Below are positions 1 through 8,297 of a DNA stretch of 64,000 nt, in pieces. How positions within the stretch are numbered: the first letter of the stretch is position 1; every line of letters begins with the position of its first letter. A program made the translations under genes and the position numbers. The notes under the pieces were generated by a model. It was not told the origin of the DNA. It did no database searches and saw only the letters and a program-made list of their open reading frames with translations. The stretch lies in NCBI GenBank assembly GCA_020635915.1, contig JACJYU010000001.1, forward strand, positions 1,588,501 through 1,652,500. The letters run 5' to 3'. This DNA comes from Flammeovirgaceae bacterium. Its GTDB lineage: Bacteria > Bacteroidota > Bacteroidia > Cytophagales > Cyclobacteriaceae.

Positions 1-580
1 TGACCTTCTCTTTGAAAATATAAGTGGACAATAACATCAACGGGATGGTGGACAAGCTCACCAAGGCCAGGCGCCAGTCCGTATAGAACATAAATATCAA
101 AATGAAAACCACTTGCAACAGGTCCCCCGCCAGCGCGGCCAGCCCTTCGCTAAACACATCGGCCAATGCTTCCACATCGGAGATGGTGCGCGTCACCAGC
201 CTGCCGATAGGGGTGCGGTCAAAAAACCTTAGCCTGAACCCCACCAGGTGCTTATAGAGTTTTACCCGTATATCGCGGATCACATATTGGCCAATCCATC
301 CGGACAAGTAGGTATGGACATATTGGAAAACGGATTGAACGACAAGTAGGCCAAAAATCAACAGCATGACCTGGGCCAGGCCCTGGTAGTCACCGTGGGC
401 CACATCATGGTCGAGGGTATATTGAATGAGCAACGGCCTCACGGGCGTGAGCACCCCCAGCACGAGGGTCAAAAAAACCAAAAAGTAAAATTTGCCACGG
501 TAAGGTTTTACAAAGTCGAGGATACGCTTTAATACCTTAAAGTCGATAATGTTGCCGCTGCTGATCTTTTCTTTCTCCAC
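1..580 (-). CDS. ABC transporter, transmembrane/ATP-binding exporter subunit (partial, C-terminal part beyond left edge)
   Basis: Reading leftward from a GTG at 580-578, the frame stays open to the window edge and gives about 193 residues. They look like the N-terminal membrane domain of an MsbA/LmrA-type exporter: a cytoplasmic lead-in with KPYRGK, hydrophobic helices, and the conserved coupling-helix stretch FDRTPIGRLVTR followed by TISDVEAL. The nucleotide-binding domain would lie beyond the window. The GTG is the only plausible start near the N-terminus, because the truA stop codon sits in the same frame only one codon upstream. The substrate cannot be told from this part. The gene follows truA directly and is probably co-transcribed with it. 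Confidence 0.85.
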   Translation of the reverse strand, partial: MEKEKISSGNIIDFKVLKRILDFVKPYRGKFYFLVFLTLVLGVLTPVRPLLIQYTLDHDVAHGDYQGLAQVMLLIFGLLVVQSVFQYVHTYLSGWIGQYVIRDIRVKLYKHLVGFRLRFFDRTPIGRLVTRTISDVEALADVFSEGLAALAGDLLQVVFILIFMFYTDWRLALVSLSTIPLMLLSTYIFKEKV

Positions 581-583
581 GCC

Positions 584-1330
584 CTAGTCTAAAAAAACCT
601 TTCCTGGATATTTAACATTTACGAGGTAAAGCCCTTCCGGTGGCACGTTCATTCCGGCCATCTTCCTGTCTTTGCTGTCTATTATGCGCTGGAACTGCCT
701 GATGGAAACCTTGCCTGTGCCTACGTCAAGCAGGCTTCCTACAATTGCCCTCACCATCCCCCTGAGGAAGCGGTTGGCCACGATGGTAAAAACCAATATA
801 TCGCCTTTTTGATTCCAATGCGCTTTTTTAAGGTTGCAAATAAAATGATTTACATCCGTTTTTACCTTACTGAAACACTGAAAGTCCTGCTCCCCGGCCA
901 ATAAGGCAGCGGCCTCGTTCATGGCCTGCACGTCAATGGGCTTAAAGAAGTGGTAGGCAAAGCCCTGGTAAAAAGGGTTTTTAACCCGGGTGATCTTGTA
1001 CTCATAGGCCCGCTCTACCGCGCTATAGCGGGCGTGGGCATCGGGCTTCACTTTTCGTATGGCATTGATGGAGATCGCTTTTGGCAAGAAAGAGTTTAGT
1101 TTTTGCAAGGTAACGGGGCGGTCCAATTCACGGGCAAAGTCGGCATGGAAAAACTGTTTTGCACAATGCACCCCGGTATCGGTCCTTCCACTTCCCACTA
1201 TCCCGATTTTTGCCCTGAACAATTTTTTGAAAACGTCTTCCACCACTTGCTGCACGCCCACGGCATTGGCCTGCGATTGCCAGCCATGGTAGTGGGTGCC
1301 GGTGTAGCTTATTTCGAAAAAGTAGCGCAT
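584..1330 (-). CDS. truA: tRNA pseudouridine(38-40) synthase TruA
   Basis: This 248-residue protein is a TruA family enzyme, which converts uridines 38-40 in the tRNA anticodon arm to pseudouridine in the cytoplasm. The catalytic motif GRTDTGVH carries the expected nucleophile Asp51. The start MRYFFEISYTG and the length match the family. The stop codon at 586-584 is followed one codon later, in the same frame, by the GTG start of the ABC exporter, so the two genes are almost certainly co-transcribed. The 90 bases to the thiolase stop on its right show no feature. Confidence 0.96.
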   Translation of the reverse strand: MRYFFEISYTGTHYHGWQSQANAVGVQQVVEDVFKKLFRAKIGIVGSGRTDTGVHCAKQFFHADFARELDRPVTLQKLNSFLPKAISINAIRKVKPDAHARYSAVERAYEYKITRVKNPFYQGFAYHFFKPIDVQAMNEAAALLAGEQDFQCFSKVKTDVNHFICNLKKAHWNQKGDILVFTIVANRFLRGMVRAIVGSLLDVGTGKVSIRQFQRIIDSKDRKMAGMNVPPEGLYLVNVKYPGKVFLD

Positions 1331-1420
1331 GTCAGGGAGGTAGGAAATAAAAAAAACAACAAGTCAGCGCCAGGAAGCCAACGCCTTCGCCCCCCAATAC
1401 CTATACCAGTCCCGCGCCCT

Positions 1421-2623
1421 CTACAACCGCACATTTTCATACACAACGGCCGCCCCCTGCCCCACTCCAATGCACATGGTGGCCAGCCCATACTTCACTT
1501 TCCTCTTTTGCATTTCATGAAGGAGGGTGGCGCTAATGCGGGCGCCACTGCAGCCCAGGGGATGGCCGATGGCAATGGCGCCACCGTTTACGTTTACTGT
1601 TTCCGGGTCGAGTCCCAACTCGCGGATGCACGCAATGGACTGGGAGGCAAACGCCTCGTTTAATTCCACCAGCCCCATGTCCTTTACCGAAAGGCGGGCC
1701 CGCTTCAGGGCCTTGCGGGAGGCCTCTATGGGGCCTACCCCCATTATGGCGGGGTCAACGCCCGCCACGCCCATCGACACCACGCGCCCAAGGGGCCTAA
1801 GGCCCAGCTTTTGCACCGTGCTTTCCCCCACCAGCAAGGCCGCGGCCGCCCCATCGTTGATGCCTGAGGAATTGCCTGCCGTCACCGTTCCCCCTTCCTT
1901 AAAGGCGGGTTTTAAGGCCGCCAACTTTTCCATGGACGTTTCACGTGGGTATTCGTCTTTGCCAAATTCCACCGGCCCGCCTTTCTTTTGGGGAACCGGC
2001 ACGGGCACGATTTCCGCCTTAAACTTCCCGGCCTGTTCCGCTTTAAAATACCGTTGCTGGGACTGCAGCCCAAAGGCGTCTTGTTCTTCCCTGGAAATTT
2101 TCCATTTTTCGGCCACATTTTCCGCGGTTTCGCCCATGCCGTAGGGATAGTACATTTTTGCCAGCGCAGGGTTGGTAAACCGCCACCCTATGGTGGTATC
2201 ATACACGCCCGCTTTCCTTGAGAAGGCTTCCGTGGCCTTGGGCATGACAAAGGGTGCCCGGCTCATGCTTTCCACGCCCCCGGCTATGTACACTTCTCCA
2301 TCACCGCAGGCAATGGCGCGCGAGGCATCCATTATTGCCTGCAACCCGGAGGCGCAAAGCCGGTTCACCGTTACGCCAGGCACATGGACGGGAAGGCCCG
2401 CCAAAAGCAAGGCCATCCTGGCCACGTTCCTGTTGTCTTCACCCGATTGGTTGGCCGCGCCAAAAACCACATCCTCCACCAGTGCCTGGCCCACCTGCGG
2501 GTTCCTCTCCATCAACTTTTTGATGACATGGGCCGCCAGGTCGTCCGGCCGCACCGAAGCCAACGTTCCGCCATACCGCCCAACGGGGGTACGCAATATG
2601 TCTACGATGTAGGTAGCGTTCAT
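1421..2623 (-). CDS. Acetyl-CoA C-acyltransferase (thiolase)
   Basis: This 400-residue thiolase cleaves or condenses 3-oxoacyl-CoA and acetyl-CoA. The acyl-accepting Cys90 lies in NRLCASGLQAI, the C-terminal His354 in AIGHPLGCSG and the second catalytic Cys384 in TMCIGVGQG, so all active-site residues are present. I place the start at the ATG at 2623 (MNATYIVDILRTP), the usual thiolase N-terminus; the longer open frame upstream would add about 109 residues with no thiolase similarity. It could serve beta-oxidation or a beta-ketoadipyl-CoA pathway. No other fatty-acid gene is nearby to decide. Confidence 0.93.
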   Translation of the reverse strand: MNATYIVDILRTPVGRYGGTLASVRPDDLAAHVIKKLMERNPQVGQALVEDVVFGAANQSGEDNRNVARMALLLAGLPVHVPGVTVNRLCASGLQAIMDASRAIACGDGEVYIAGGVESMSRAPFVMPKATEAFSRKAGVYDTTIGWRFTNPALAKMYYPYGMGETAENVAEKWKISREEQDAFGLQSQQRYFKAEQAGKFKAEIVPVPVPQKKGGPVEFGKDEYPRETSMEKLAALKPAFKEGGTVTAGNSSGINDGAAAALLVGESTVQKLGLRPLGRVVSMGVAGVDPAIMGVGPIEASRKALKRARLSVKDMGLVELNEAFASQSIACIRELGLDPETVNVNGGAIAIGHPLGCSGARISATLLHEMQKRKVKYGLATMCIGVGQGAAVVYENVRL

Positions 2624-2667
2624 GATGAATAAAGGTTGAAAATTGGGCCAAAACGCCTCAAATTCAT

Positions 2668-2675
2668 TACTTTTG
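2668..2675 (+). promoter_or_regulatory. Putative Bacteroidota -7 element TACTTTTG
   Basis: TACTTTTG matches the Bacteroidota sigma-A -7 consensus TAnnTTTG exactly. It lies 23 bases before the start of the DUF4293 gene, in the 75-base gap to the divergent thiolase. No clear TTTG -33 box is visible, only a weak ATTGG near 2642. Confidence 0.45.
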
Positions 2676-2698
2676 ACGCAAGTTAAACCAACCCTCCT

Positions 2699-3163
2699 AT
2701 GTGGCAAAGGAAACAAACTGTATTTCTCCTGATTGTTGGCGTGTGCATGTTGGCCAGTATTTTCTTTCCCATATGGCATTCCCATAGCGATGGCATACAG
2801 AAGGCCTTGTTCCCCCTTCACTACACGGTAACCGAGGGGGACGTAAAAACCACGCTTTATTTTCCTTTCAGCCTTACCGCCATCTGCGCGGTGGCCGCGG
2901 CCACCATTGCTTTCTTTGAAATCGGGAAATTTCAAAACCGGTTGCTGCAAATCAAACTAGGGGCGTTTAACTCATTGTTTATGGCCGGAAATATCGGGGC
3001 GGCCGTATACTTTGCCACCGACCTTATCAAAACCAACCAGGTGGCAGGGGAGTACGGGGTGGCCCTGTTCCTCCCCATTGTGGCGATGGTAAGCAATATG
3101 GTGGCCAACCGCTTTATCAGAAAAGATGAAAAGCTGGTGAGGGACTCTGACCGGCTTCGCTAG
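2699..3163 (+). CDS. DUF4293 family membrane protein
   Basis: This 154-residue protein begins MWQRKQTVFLL, typical of the DUF4293 family found in Bacteroidota. Four hydrophobic segments are visible, near residues 8-26, 55-75, 85-105 and 118-137, so it is an inner-membrane protein. It has a soluble loop around residues 28-50 and a charged C-terminal tail. The function of the family is not known. It is transcribed away from the thiolase and is followed after 111 bases by the thiol peroxidase gene on the same strand. Confidence 0.85.
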   Translation: MWQRKQTVFLLIVGVCMLASIFFPIWHSHSDGIQKALFPLHYTVTEGDVKTTLYFPFSLTAICAVAAATIAFFEIGKFQNRLLQIKLGAFNSLFMAGNIGAAVYFATDLIKTNQVAGEYGVALFLPIVAMVSNMVANRFIRKDEKLVRDSDRLR

Positions 3164-3274
3164 GCCACGGCCTGCAACCAAAAGTATTTAACCATAAAAA
3201 TTGATGGTCGCCATAGCAGGCTTCCATCAAATGTTGATTGTATAATTGTTGAACTTTAAACCGTAACAGCATCC

Positions 3275-3772
3275 ATGGCGCAAACTAAATTAGGGGAAAA
3301 CACCGTGAACACGATAGGGGATTTGCCGGCAATTGGCTCCACTGCCCCCAACTTTACATTGGTAGACAATACATTGAAAGAGGTAAGCCTGTCGGATTTC
3401 AAGGGCAAGAAGGTGGTCCTCAGTATTTTTCCAAGCATCGATACCGGTGTGTGTGCTACCGCGGTGAGGGAATTCAACAAGCGGGCCACCGGCCTTGACA
3501 ACACCGTGGTCTTGTCCATTTCCAAAGATTTGCCTTTTGCCTTCAAGCGCTTTTGTGGTGCCGAAGGGATTGACAAGGTCATCACTTTGTCCGATTTCAG
3601 GAACACAGGCTTCTCAAAGGCATACGGGATGGAGATGGCCGATGGGGGCATGAAGGGCTTCTTTGCAAGGGCCATCGTGGTGCTGGACGAAAACGGGAAG
3701 GTGAAGCACACGGAGGTGGTTCCGGCCGTAGGGCAAGAGCCAAATTATGATGCGGCACTGAACGCCTTATAA
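3275..3772 (+). CDS. tpx: Thiol peroxidase Tpx (atypical 2-Cys peroxiredoxin)
   Basis: This 165-residue protein reduces hydroperoxides using thioredoxin. The peroxidatic Cys60 lies in PSIDTGVCATAVREF and the resolving Cys94 in RFCGAEG, the spacing known for Tpx. The N-terminal VGSTAPNF-like segment (here IGSTAPNFTLV) and the length agree with the family. There is no signal peptide, so it is cytoplasmic. A loose promoter-like TATAATTG lies at 3241-3248, but the 111-base gap upstream holds nothing firmer. Confidence 0.96.
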   Translation: MAQTKLGENTVNTIGDLPAIGSTAPNFTLVDNTLKEVSLSDFKGKKVVLSIFPSIDTGVCATAVREFNKRATGLDNTVVLSISKDLPFAFKRFCGAEGIDKVITLSDFRNTGFSKAYGMEMADGGMKGFFARAIVVLDENGKVKHTEVVPAVGQEPNYDAALNAL

Positions 3773-3883
3773 AAAATATTTCACAAACAGCATTGCCGCT
3801 GAATGCCCCATGCCATGCCTCAGGATTTCCTTAAAACAAGGCCTATAATGGCAAGCCCGCAACCGGCAACTAACCAGACACCC

Positions 3884-5143
3884 ATGAAACCATTGCACCT
3901 GCTGGCCTGCCTCTTCATTGTAGGGGGAACCCTATCCGCACAGCCCACTGCCTACTACCTGCAACCCGACCGTGTGTTTGACGGGAGCGAAATGCATGAG
4001 GAATGGGTGGTGGTGGTGGTCGGGAACAAAATAATGCAGGCCGGACCGGCAGGCAAAATAACCAAACCACGCGGGGCCACTGCCATTCCCCTCAAGGGCA
4101 CTACCCTGATGCCCGGCATGATAGAGGGGCATTCCCACTTATTGCTTTACCCTTACAACCAAACCAGTTGGAACGACCAGGTGATGAAAGAGTCGGATGC
4201 CTTTCGTGTGGCACGTGCCACCGTGCACGCAAAAAAAACCCTGATGGCGGGCTTTACCACGGTAAGGGACCTAGGTACGGAGGGGGCCGGCTATGCCGAT
4301 GTAGGGTTGAAAAAATCCATCGAGGACGGGGTTATCCCAGGCCCCAGGATGTTGGTGGCAGGAAGGGCAATCGTGGCCACGGGCAGCTATGGCCCCAAAG
4401 GCTTTGACACCGACTTTGAAGTGATGAAGGGCGCTGAGCCTGCCGATGGTGACGACCTCATTCGCGTTGCCCGGGACCAAATTGGGAAGGGCGCGGACGT
4501 GGTAAAGGTATATGCCGACTACCGTTGGGGGGCACATGGCGAGGCGGCCCCTACGTTTTCGGTGGATGAACTCAAGTCAATAGTGGAGACCGCCAAGAGC
4601 AGTGGCAGGCCTACGGTCGTGCATGCCTCCACCAAAGAAGGCATGCGCAGGGCCATCATGGCAGGGGTGGAGACCATTGAGCATGGCGACCAGGGCGATG
4701 ACGAAATTTTTAAACTCATGAAAGAAAAGGGAATTGCCTATTGCCCTACATTGGCGGCAAGCGATGCCATCCTTCAGTACAACGGATGGAAAAAAGGCAC
4801 AGATCCCGAACCGAAGCGGATTCTGGAAAAAAAAGCTAGCTTCAAAAGCGCATTGAATGCCGGGGTCACCATTTTGGCCGGTGGCGATGTAGGGGTTTTC
4901 CCACATGGGGAAAACGTGATGGAACTGGAGTTAATGAACGAATATGGAATGGGCAACATGGCCATCCTGAGGTCGGTGACTTCCGTGAACGCAAGGGCAT
5001 TTCACCTTTCGGGCCTGGGGGAGGCAAAGCCCGGCTTTCTTGCTGACCTGGTGGCTGTAAAAGGAGACCCCTCAAAAAACATATCCGACTTGCGACAGGT
5101 TTCGTTTGTCATGAAGGATGGCGTCATCTATAAACAGGAATAA
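3884..5143 (+). CDS. Secreted amidohydrolase (imidazolonepropionase/prolidase-like)
   Basis: The protein has 419 residues from the ATG at 3884, which starts a clean signal peptide (MKPLHLLACLFIVGG..LSA); the open frame extends 27 codons further up without supporting similarity. It is a metal-dependent amidohydrolase of the TIM-barrel superfamily. The HxH motif in EGHSHLLL, a probable carboxylated lysine in VVKVYADYRWG, His in VVHASTKEG and TIEHGDQGD, and Asp in LAGGDVGVFPHG form the expected two-metal site. Members act on Xaa-Pro dipeptides or similar amides; the substrate here is not known. It should act in the periplasm. It overlaps the next gene by 26 bases. Confidence 0.88.
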   Translation: MKPLHLLACLFIVGGTLSAQPTAYYLQPDRVFDGSEMHEEWVVVVVGNKIMQAGPAGKITKPRGATAIPLKGTTLMPGMIEGHSHLLLYPYNQTSWNDQVMKESDAFRVARATVHAKKTLMAGFTTVRDLGTEGAGYADVGLKKSIEDGVIPGPRMLVAGRAIVATGSYGPKGFDTDFEVMKGAEPADGDDLIRVARDQIGKGADVVKVYADYRWGAHGEAAPTFSVDELKSIVETAKSSGRPTVVHASTKEGMRRAIMAGVETIEHGDQGDDEIFKLMKEKGIAYCPTLAASDAILQYNGWKKGTDPEPKRILEKKASFKSALNAGVTILAGGDVGVFPHGENVMELELMNEYGMGNMAILRSVTSVNARAFHLSGLGEAKPGFLADLVAVKGDPSKNISDLRQVSFVMKDGVIYKQE

Positions 5144-5732
5144 ACACCATTGGGCGGGCCTGGCCATGGCCATAGGGCTGTCGTTCGCCACTTGCCTTTG
5201 CGGGGCACAAGATCATTTTTCCAAAAAATTGTCGGATGCGGCCATAGGCCTTACCCATCAGCCCGTACAATACGACCCTTCCTATTTCAGCATTCCGTAC
5301 CCCAACGGGGATGTGCCCCCGGGCAAAGGTGTTTGTACCGATGTGGTCATTCGCGCCTACAGGAAACTGGGCATTGACCTTCAACAAGAGGTGCACGAGG
5401 ACATGGCTGCCAACTTCGGTAGTTATCCCAAAATTTGGGGACTCACTAAAACGGATAAGAACATAGATCATCGAAGGGTCCCCAACCTGATGACTTACTT
5501 CAGTCGGTATGGTGTGATAAAAAAGAAAACATTAAATCCAACGGACTATTCTGCTGGTGATATTGTTGCCTGGGATTTAGGTAGTGGTACTACACACATC
5601 GGCATTCTAATCGATCAAAAATCGAAGGACGGCAAACGGTCCCTGGTCGTGCATAACATTGGCAATGGCCAGGAAATTTCGGATTGCCTGTTTGATTACA
5701 AGATTATCGGGCATTACAGCTACAAAAAGTAG
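5118..5732 (+). CDS. DUF1287 domain protein, probable exported NlpC/P60-like hydrolase
   Basis: This 204-residue protein has an N-terminal signal sequence ending near CLCGA. The DUF1287 hallmarks are VPPGKGVCTDVVIRAYR, which holds the probable nucleophile Cys, then TTHIGILID and VVHNIGNG with candidate histidines. The family resembles cysteine peptidases of the NlpC/P60 kind, but its substrate has not been established. It starts 26 bases inside the amidohydrolase, so the two are translationally coupled. Its stop lies one base from the stop of the convergent DUF4097-type gene. Codons in about 5460-5640 are clearly richer in A and T than in the first half. Confidence 0.85.
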   Translation: MASSINRNKHHWAGLAMAIGLSFATCLCGAQDHFSKKLSDAAIGLTHQPVQYDPSYFSIPYPNGDVPPGKGVCTDVVIRAYRKLGIDLQQEVHEDMAANFGSYPKIWGLTKTDKNIDHRRVPNLMTYFSRYGVIKKKTLNPTDYSAGDIVAWDLGSGTTHIGILIDQKSKDGKRSLVVHNIGNGQEISDCLFDYKIIGHYSYKK

Positions 5733-5733
5733 T

Positions 5734-6600
5734 TTACCGGTTGGGTTTGGAAAGCCTTATCCTGGCATCGTCCGCCCGGATGTCAACTTTGGCCGTGCCG
5801 TTGGGCAATTTTAAAGCCGTGAAGGTTTCCGATTGCCCGCGCACCTCAAAAGGGCCTTCCGCAGTTACCCTGGCATCGTCATGGTGCACATCAAACTGCC
5901 CGCCACCCGTGGTCACAATAATTGACACCAGCCCATCCTGCGCGCGAATGTTGTACTCTCCGTTGTCTGCCAGGGCAGTCTCGATAATCAAGTCGCCATC
6001 ATCGATATCGGCAACGATCTTGTCAAATCGGGCATTCCTGACCCTCACGTCCCCATCGTCAGTGTTTATTTCAATCACGCCCTTTCCCTGGTCCATGGCC
6101 AGGTCACCATCGTCCATCCGAAAACGGAAGTTGTTGCCCCCGCATCCCTGCAATTCAATGTCACCATCGTCCACCTCCATGGAAATGGCCCCATTTATGT
6201 TCTTCACTATGTAGTCGCCATCGTCACCCTTCACCAAAAGGCTGGCCCCCTCGGGCGCCTCAATCCTTATCTCATAATCTTCGTCATAATAACCCATCAC
6301 TCCCGTATAGCTGGTGTTGGACCGCTCCCGCACCTTAAGGTTGCCACCGGCATCGCTTATTTCCATGGCAAATTCATCTTTCCCGAAAAACAACCCCCGG
6401 GTGACAACGGTACGGTCAACTTTTAAATGAACCGTTTTCCTGTTTGACCCGGTGATGTAAACCCTGGCATCGGATGACGACAACTCAATGGTGCCACCTG
6501 CCCTCAGGTCAAATTCCTTGTCGAGGTGGTAGCCTCCGTCTTTTTGCGCCCATAGGGGGAAACTTAATAAAACAGCGGCAATGGCCAGGAACACTTTCAT
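5734..6600 (-). CDS. Exported DUF4097-type beta-helix protein with DDGD repeats
   Basis: This 288-residue protein starts with a signal peptide (cleavage after FPLWA). The rest reads as short beta-strands in repeats of about 18-19 residues, as in DUF4097 'putative adhesin' proteins. DDGD occurs at residues 126-129, 144-147, 163-166, 181-184 and 200-203, and variants (SSSDAR, HDDAR, ADDAR) occur on both sides. Such regular acidic turns could bind calcium or simply cap the coils of a beta-helix. No enzyme motif is seen. It follows the PNP gene by 64 bases on the same strand. Confidence 0.75.
   Translation of the reverse strand: MKVFLAIAAVLLSFPLWAQKDGGYHLDKEFDLRAGGTIELSSSDARVYITGSNRKTVHLKVDRTVVTRGLFFGKDEFAMEISDAGGNLKVRERSNTSYTGVMGYYDEDYEIRIEAPEGASLLVKGDDGDYIVKNINGAISMEVDDGDIELQGCGGNNFRFRMDDGDLAMDQGKGVIEINTDDGDVRVRNARFDKIVADIDDGDLIIETALADNGEYNIRAQDGLVSIIVTTGGGQFDVHHDDARVTAEGPFEVRGQSETFTALKLPNGTAKVDIRADDARIRLSKPNR
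5992..6225 (-). repeat. Five in-frame DDGD repeats of 18-19 codons
   Basis: Within the DUF4097-type gene the codons for Asp-Asp-Gly-Asp recur five times with spacings of 18, 19, 18 and 19 codons. On the plus strand this shows as a recurring CATCGTC-like block. The repeat is at protein level; the DNA between the motifs has diverged. Confidence 0.8.
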
Positions 6601-6664
6601 TTGTTAATGATTGATTTAATTGGTTTTTCAACTATGACGCCCCGAAGCTGCGAAAGGTTGCATC

Positions 6665-7480
6665 CTAAAGGGTGCCAATCAGTTCCATGAACAAACCGGT
6701 GAGGGCCACTTCGGCCTGGCCTGCAATTTGGATGATTTCCGAAATATTGGCCGGCTTCAAATTGTCGGGATCGCAATCATCTGTGAGCACGGAAATGGCA
6801 CAGCAGGGAAGCCCTGCATGGTTGGCCACAATTACTTCCGGCACCGTGGACATCCCCACGGCATCGGCCCCGATTATTTTTAAGAACCGGTACTCTGCGC
6901 GGGTTTCGAGGTTAGGGCCTGTCACGCACACGTAAACCCCCTCGTTAAGGACAATGCCCTTTTGGCGGGCAATCTTTAAAAGCCTGTCGTTCAATTCCTT
7001 ATCATAAGGCCGGCTCATGTCGGGAAAACGCGGGCCCAATAATTCCGAATTGACGCCCCGCAAAGGGTTGTCCGGTTGCAAGTTGATGTGGTCGTCAATC
7101 AACATGAGTTCCCCTTTTTTCCAGTTCAGGTTCATGTTGCCTGCCGCATTGGAGATCAAAAGGTACTTTACGCCCAATTCCTTCATCACCCTTACCGGCA
7201 TGGTAATTTGTTGGGCGCTGTACCCTTCATAATAGTGAAACCGGCCCTGCATTGCCAATACTTGCTTGCCTTTTACAGACCCGCCAATCAGCTTTCCTTT
7301 GTGGAACCCAACCGTTGACACGGGAAAGTGCGGAATGGATTGGTAGTCCATTTCTATGGCGTTTTGGATGTTTTTTGTGAACAGCCCCCCCAAACCGGTC
7401 CCAAGGATTATTCCTACCTCCGGGTTTTTCACGCCCTGGGATTTTATGTGCCTGGCCGCTTCACTTATTTCTTTTACCAT
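6665..7480 (-). CDS. Purine nucleoside phosphorylase
   Basis: This 271-residue enzyme splits purine nucleosides with phosphate into base and ribose-1-phosphate. Family motifs are all present: VGIILGTGLGGL for phosphate binding, GRFHYYEGY, SNAAGNMN, and the long signature CVTGPNLETRAEYRFL followed by GADAVGMSTVPE. The length agrees with the trimeric PNP-I family, which prefers inosine and guanosine. It sits 51 bases downstream of the creatininase-family gene and is the fourth gene of a leftward cluster. It acts in the cytoplasm. Confidence 0.95.
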   Translation of the reverse strand: MVKEISEAARHIKSQGVKNPEVGIILGTGLGGLFTKNIQNAIEMDYQSIPHFPVSTVGFHKGKLIGGSVKGKQVLAMQGRFHYYEGYSAQQITMPVRVMKELGVKYLLISNAAGNMNLNWKKGELMLIDDHINLQPDNPLRGVNSELLGPRFPDMSRPYDKELNDRLLKIARQKGIVLNEGVYVCVTGPNLETRAEYRFLKIIGADAVGMSTVPEVIVANHAGLPCCAISVLTDDCDPDNLKPANISEIIQIAGQAEVALTGLFMELIGTL

Positions 7481-7531
7481 ACAATGTTTTTTGTCTGAAA
7501 CACACCGGCCAACCGCAAGGCCGGCATCCCG

Positions 7532-8293
7532 CTATTCATAAAAATCCTCCCTGTCCGTATTGGCCACTTCCATAAAGTACCGGGCCACTTTTTCGGTGAC
7601 CGCCTTAAAATACTTTTCCCCTTTTTCTGCCGATGCTTTGCGGGGGTCGCCCACACCGGTGTCAGCGGTCACCTTTGTCCACTGCCTTTCCGCCCAGGCC
7701 CACCCTTCCTGTATGGCCTTGAATTTAAATTTCCTTGCACGGCCTTCACCGGCCTCGGTCAAAGGAAGGACCAAAGCTGGCCGCAGGTACAGCATTAAGC
7801 TTGTCTCCATCTCCCCTGCATGGTCGTCCTTGTTTTCAAAAAACAATTTTTGGTCCACTGACCTGAACCAGTCACAGCTACTGATAAACATTTTTGGAAA
7901 ACACAGCCCCAATTCCCGGATCATCGGCTTAAAGTCGTTGCCCCCATGGCTGTTTAAAATGACCAGCTTAAAAATACCGTGCCGGTTAAGCACATCAACC
8001 GTGTCCCTGAGCACGGCCAGTTGCGTGCCGGGGTTCATGTTCATGTCCAGCTTCACGTCATGTTGCCCCGTATTGACGCCAAAAGGAATGGCGGGCAGCA
8101 CGATGGCCTTGCACCCTGTTTCCCAAGCCAGCCGGGCGGCCTCCGCGGCTATGGCCTCCGCTTCATACACATCGGTGCCGTAGGGGAGGTGGTAATTGTG
8201 CGCTTCGGTGGCCCCCCAGGGCAGGATGGCCAACTCAAAAGAGGCTTCCTTGATGTGCTTCCAATTGTTTTCTATCAGCAGGTAGGGACGCAT
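7532..8293 (-). CDS. Creatininase family protein
   Basis: This 253-residue protein has the metal ligands of the creatininase/creatinine amidohydrolase family: Glu30, His32 and Asp41 in GATEAHNYHLPYGTD, the motif NSHGGND, and a later Glu in DDHAGEMETS. The family also includes MftE-like peptidases and ring-opening amidohydrolases of nucleotide biosynthesis, so creatinine is not a safe substrate call. It lies 4 bases after the lytic transglycosylase and 51 bases before PNP, which suggests co-expression. Confidence 0.85.
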   Translation of the reverse strand: MRPYLLIENNWKHIKEASFELAILPWGATEAHNYHLPYGTDVYEAEAIAAEAARLAWETGCKAIVLPAIPFGVNTGQHDVKLDMNMNPGTQLAVLRDTVDVLNRHGIFKLVILNSHGGNDFKPMIRELGLCFPKMFISSCDWFRSVDQKLFFENKDDHAGEMETSLMLYLRPALVLPLTEAGEGRARKFKFKAIQEGWAWAERQWTKVTADTGVGDPRKASAEKGEKYFKAVTEKVARYFMEVANTDREDFYE

Positions 8294-8297
8294 GTTA

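Noticed and set aside
2624..2950. 109-codon upstream extension of the thiolase frame
   Set aside because: It overlaps the divergent DUF4293 gene and its promoter, and thiolases start at the position of the ATG at 2623.
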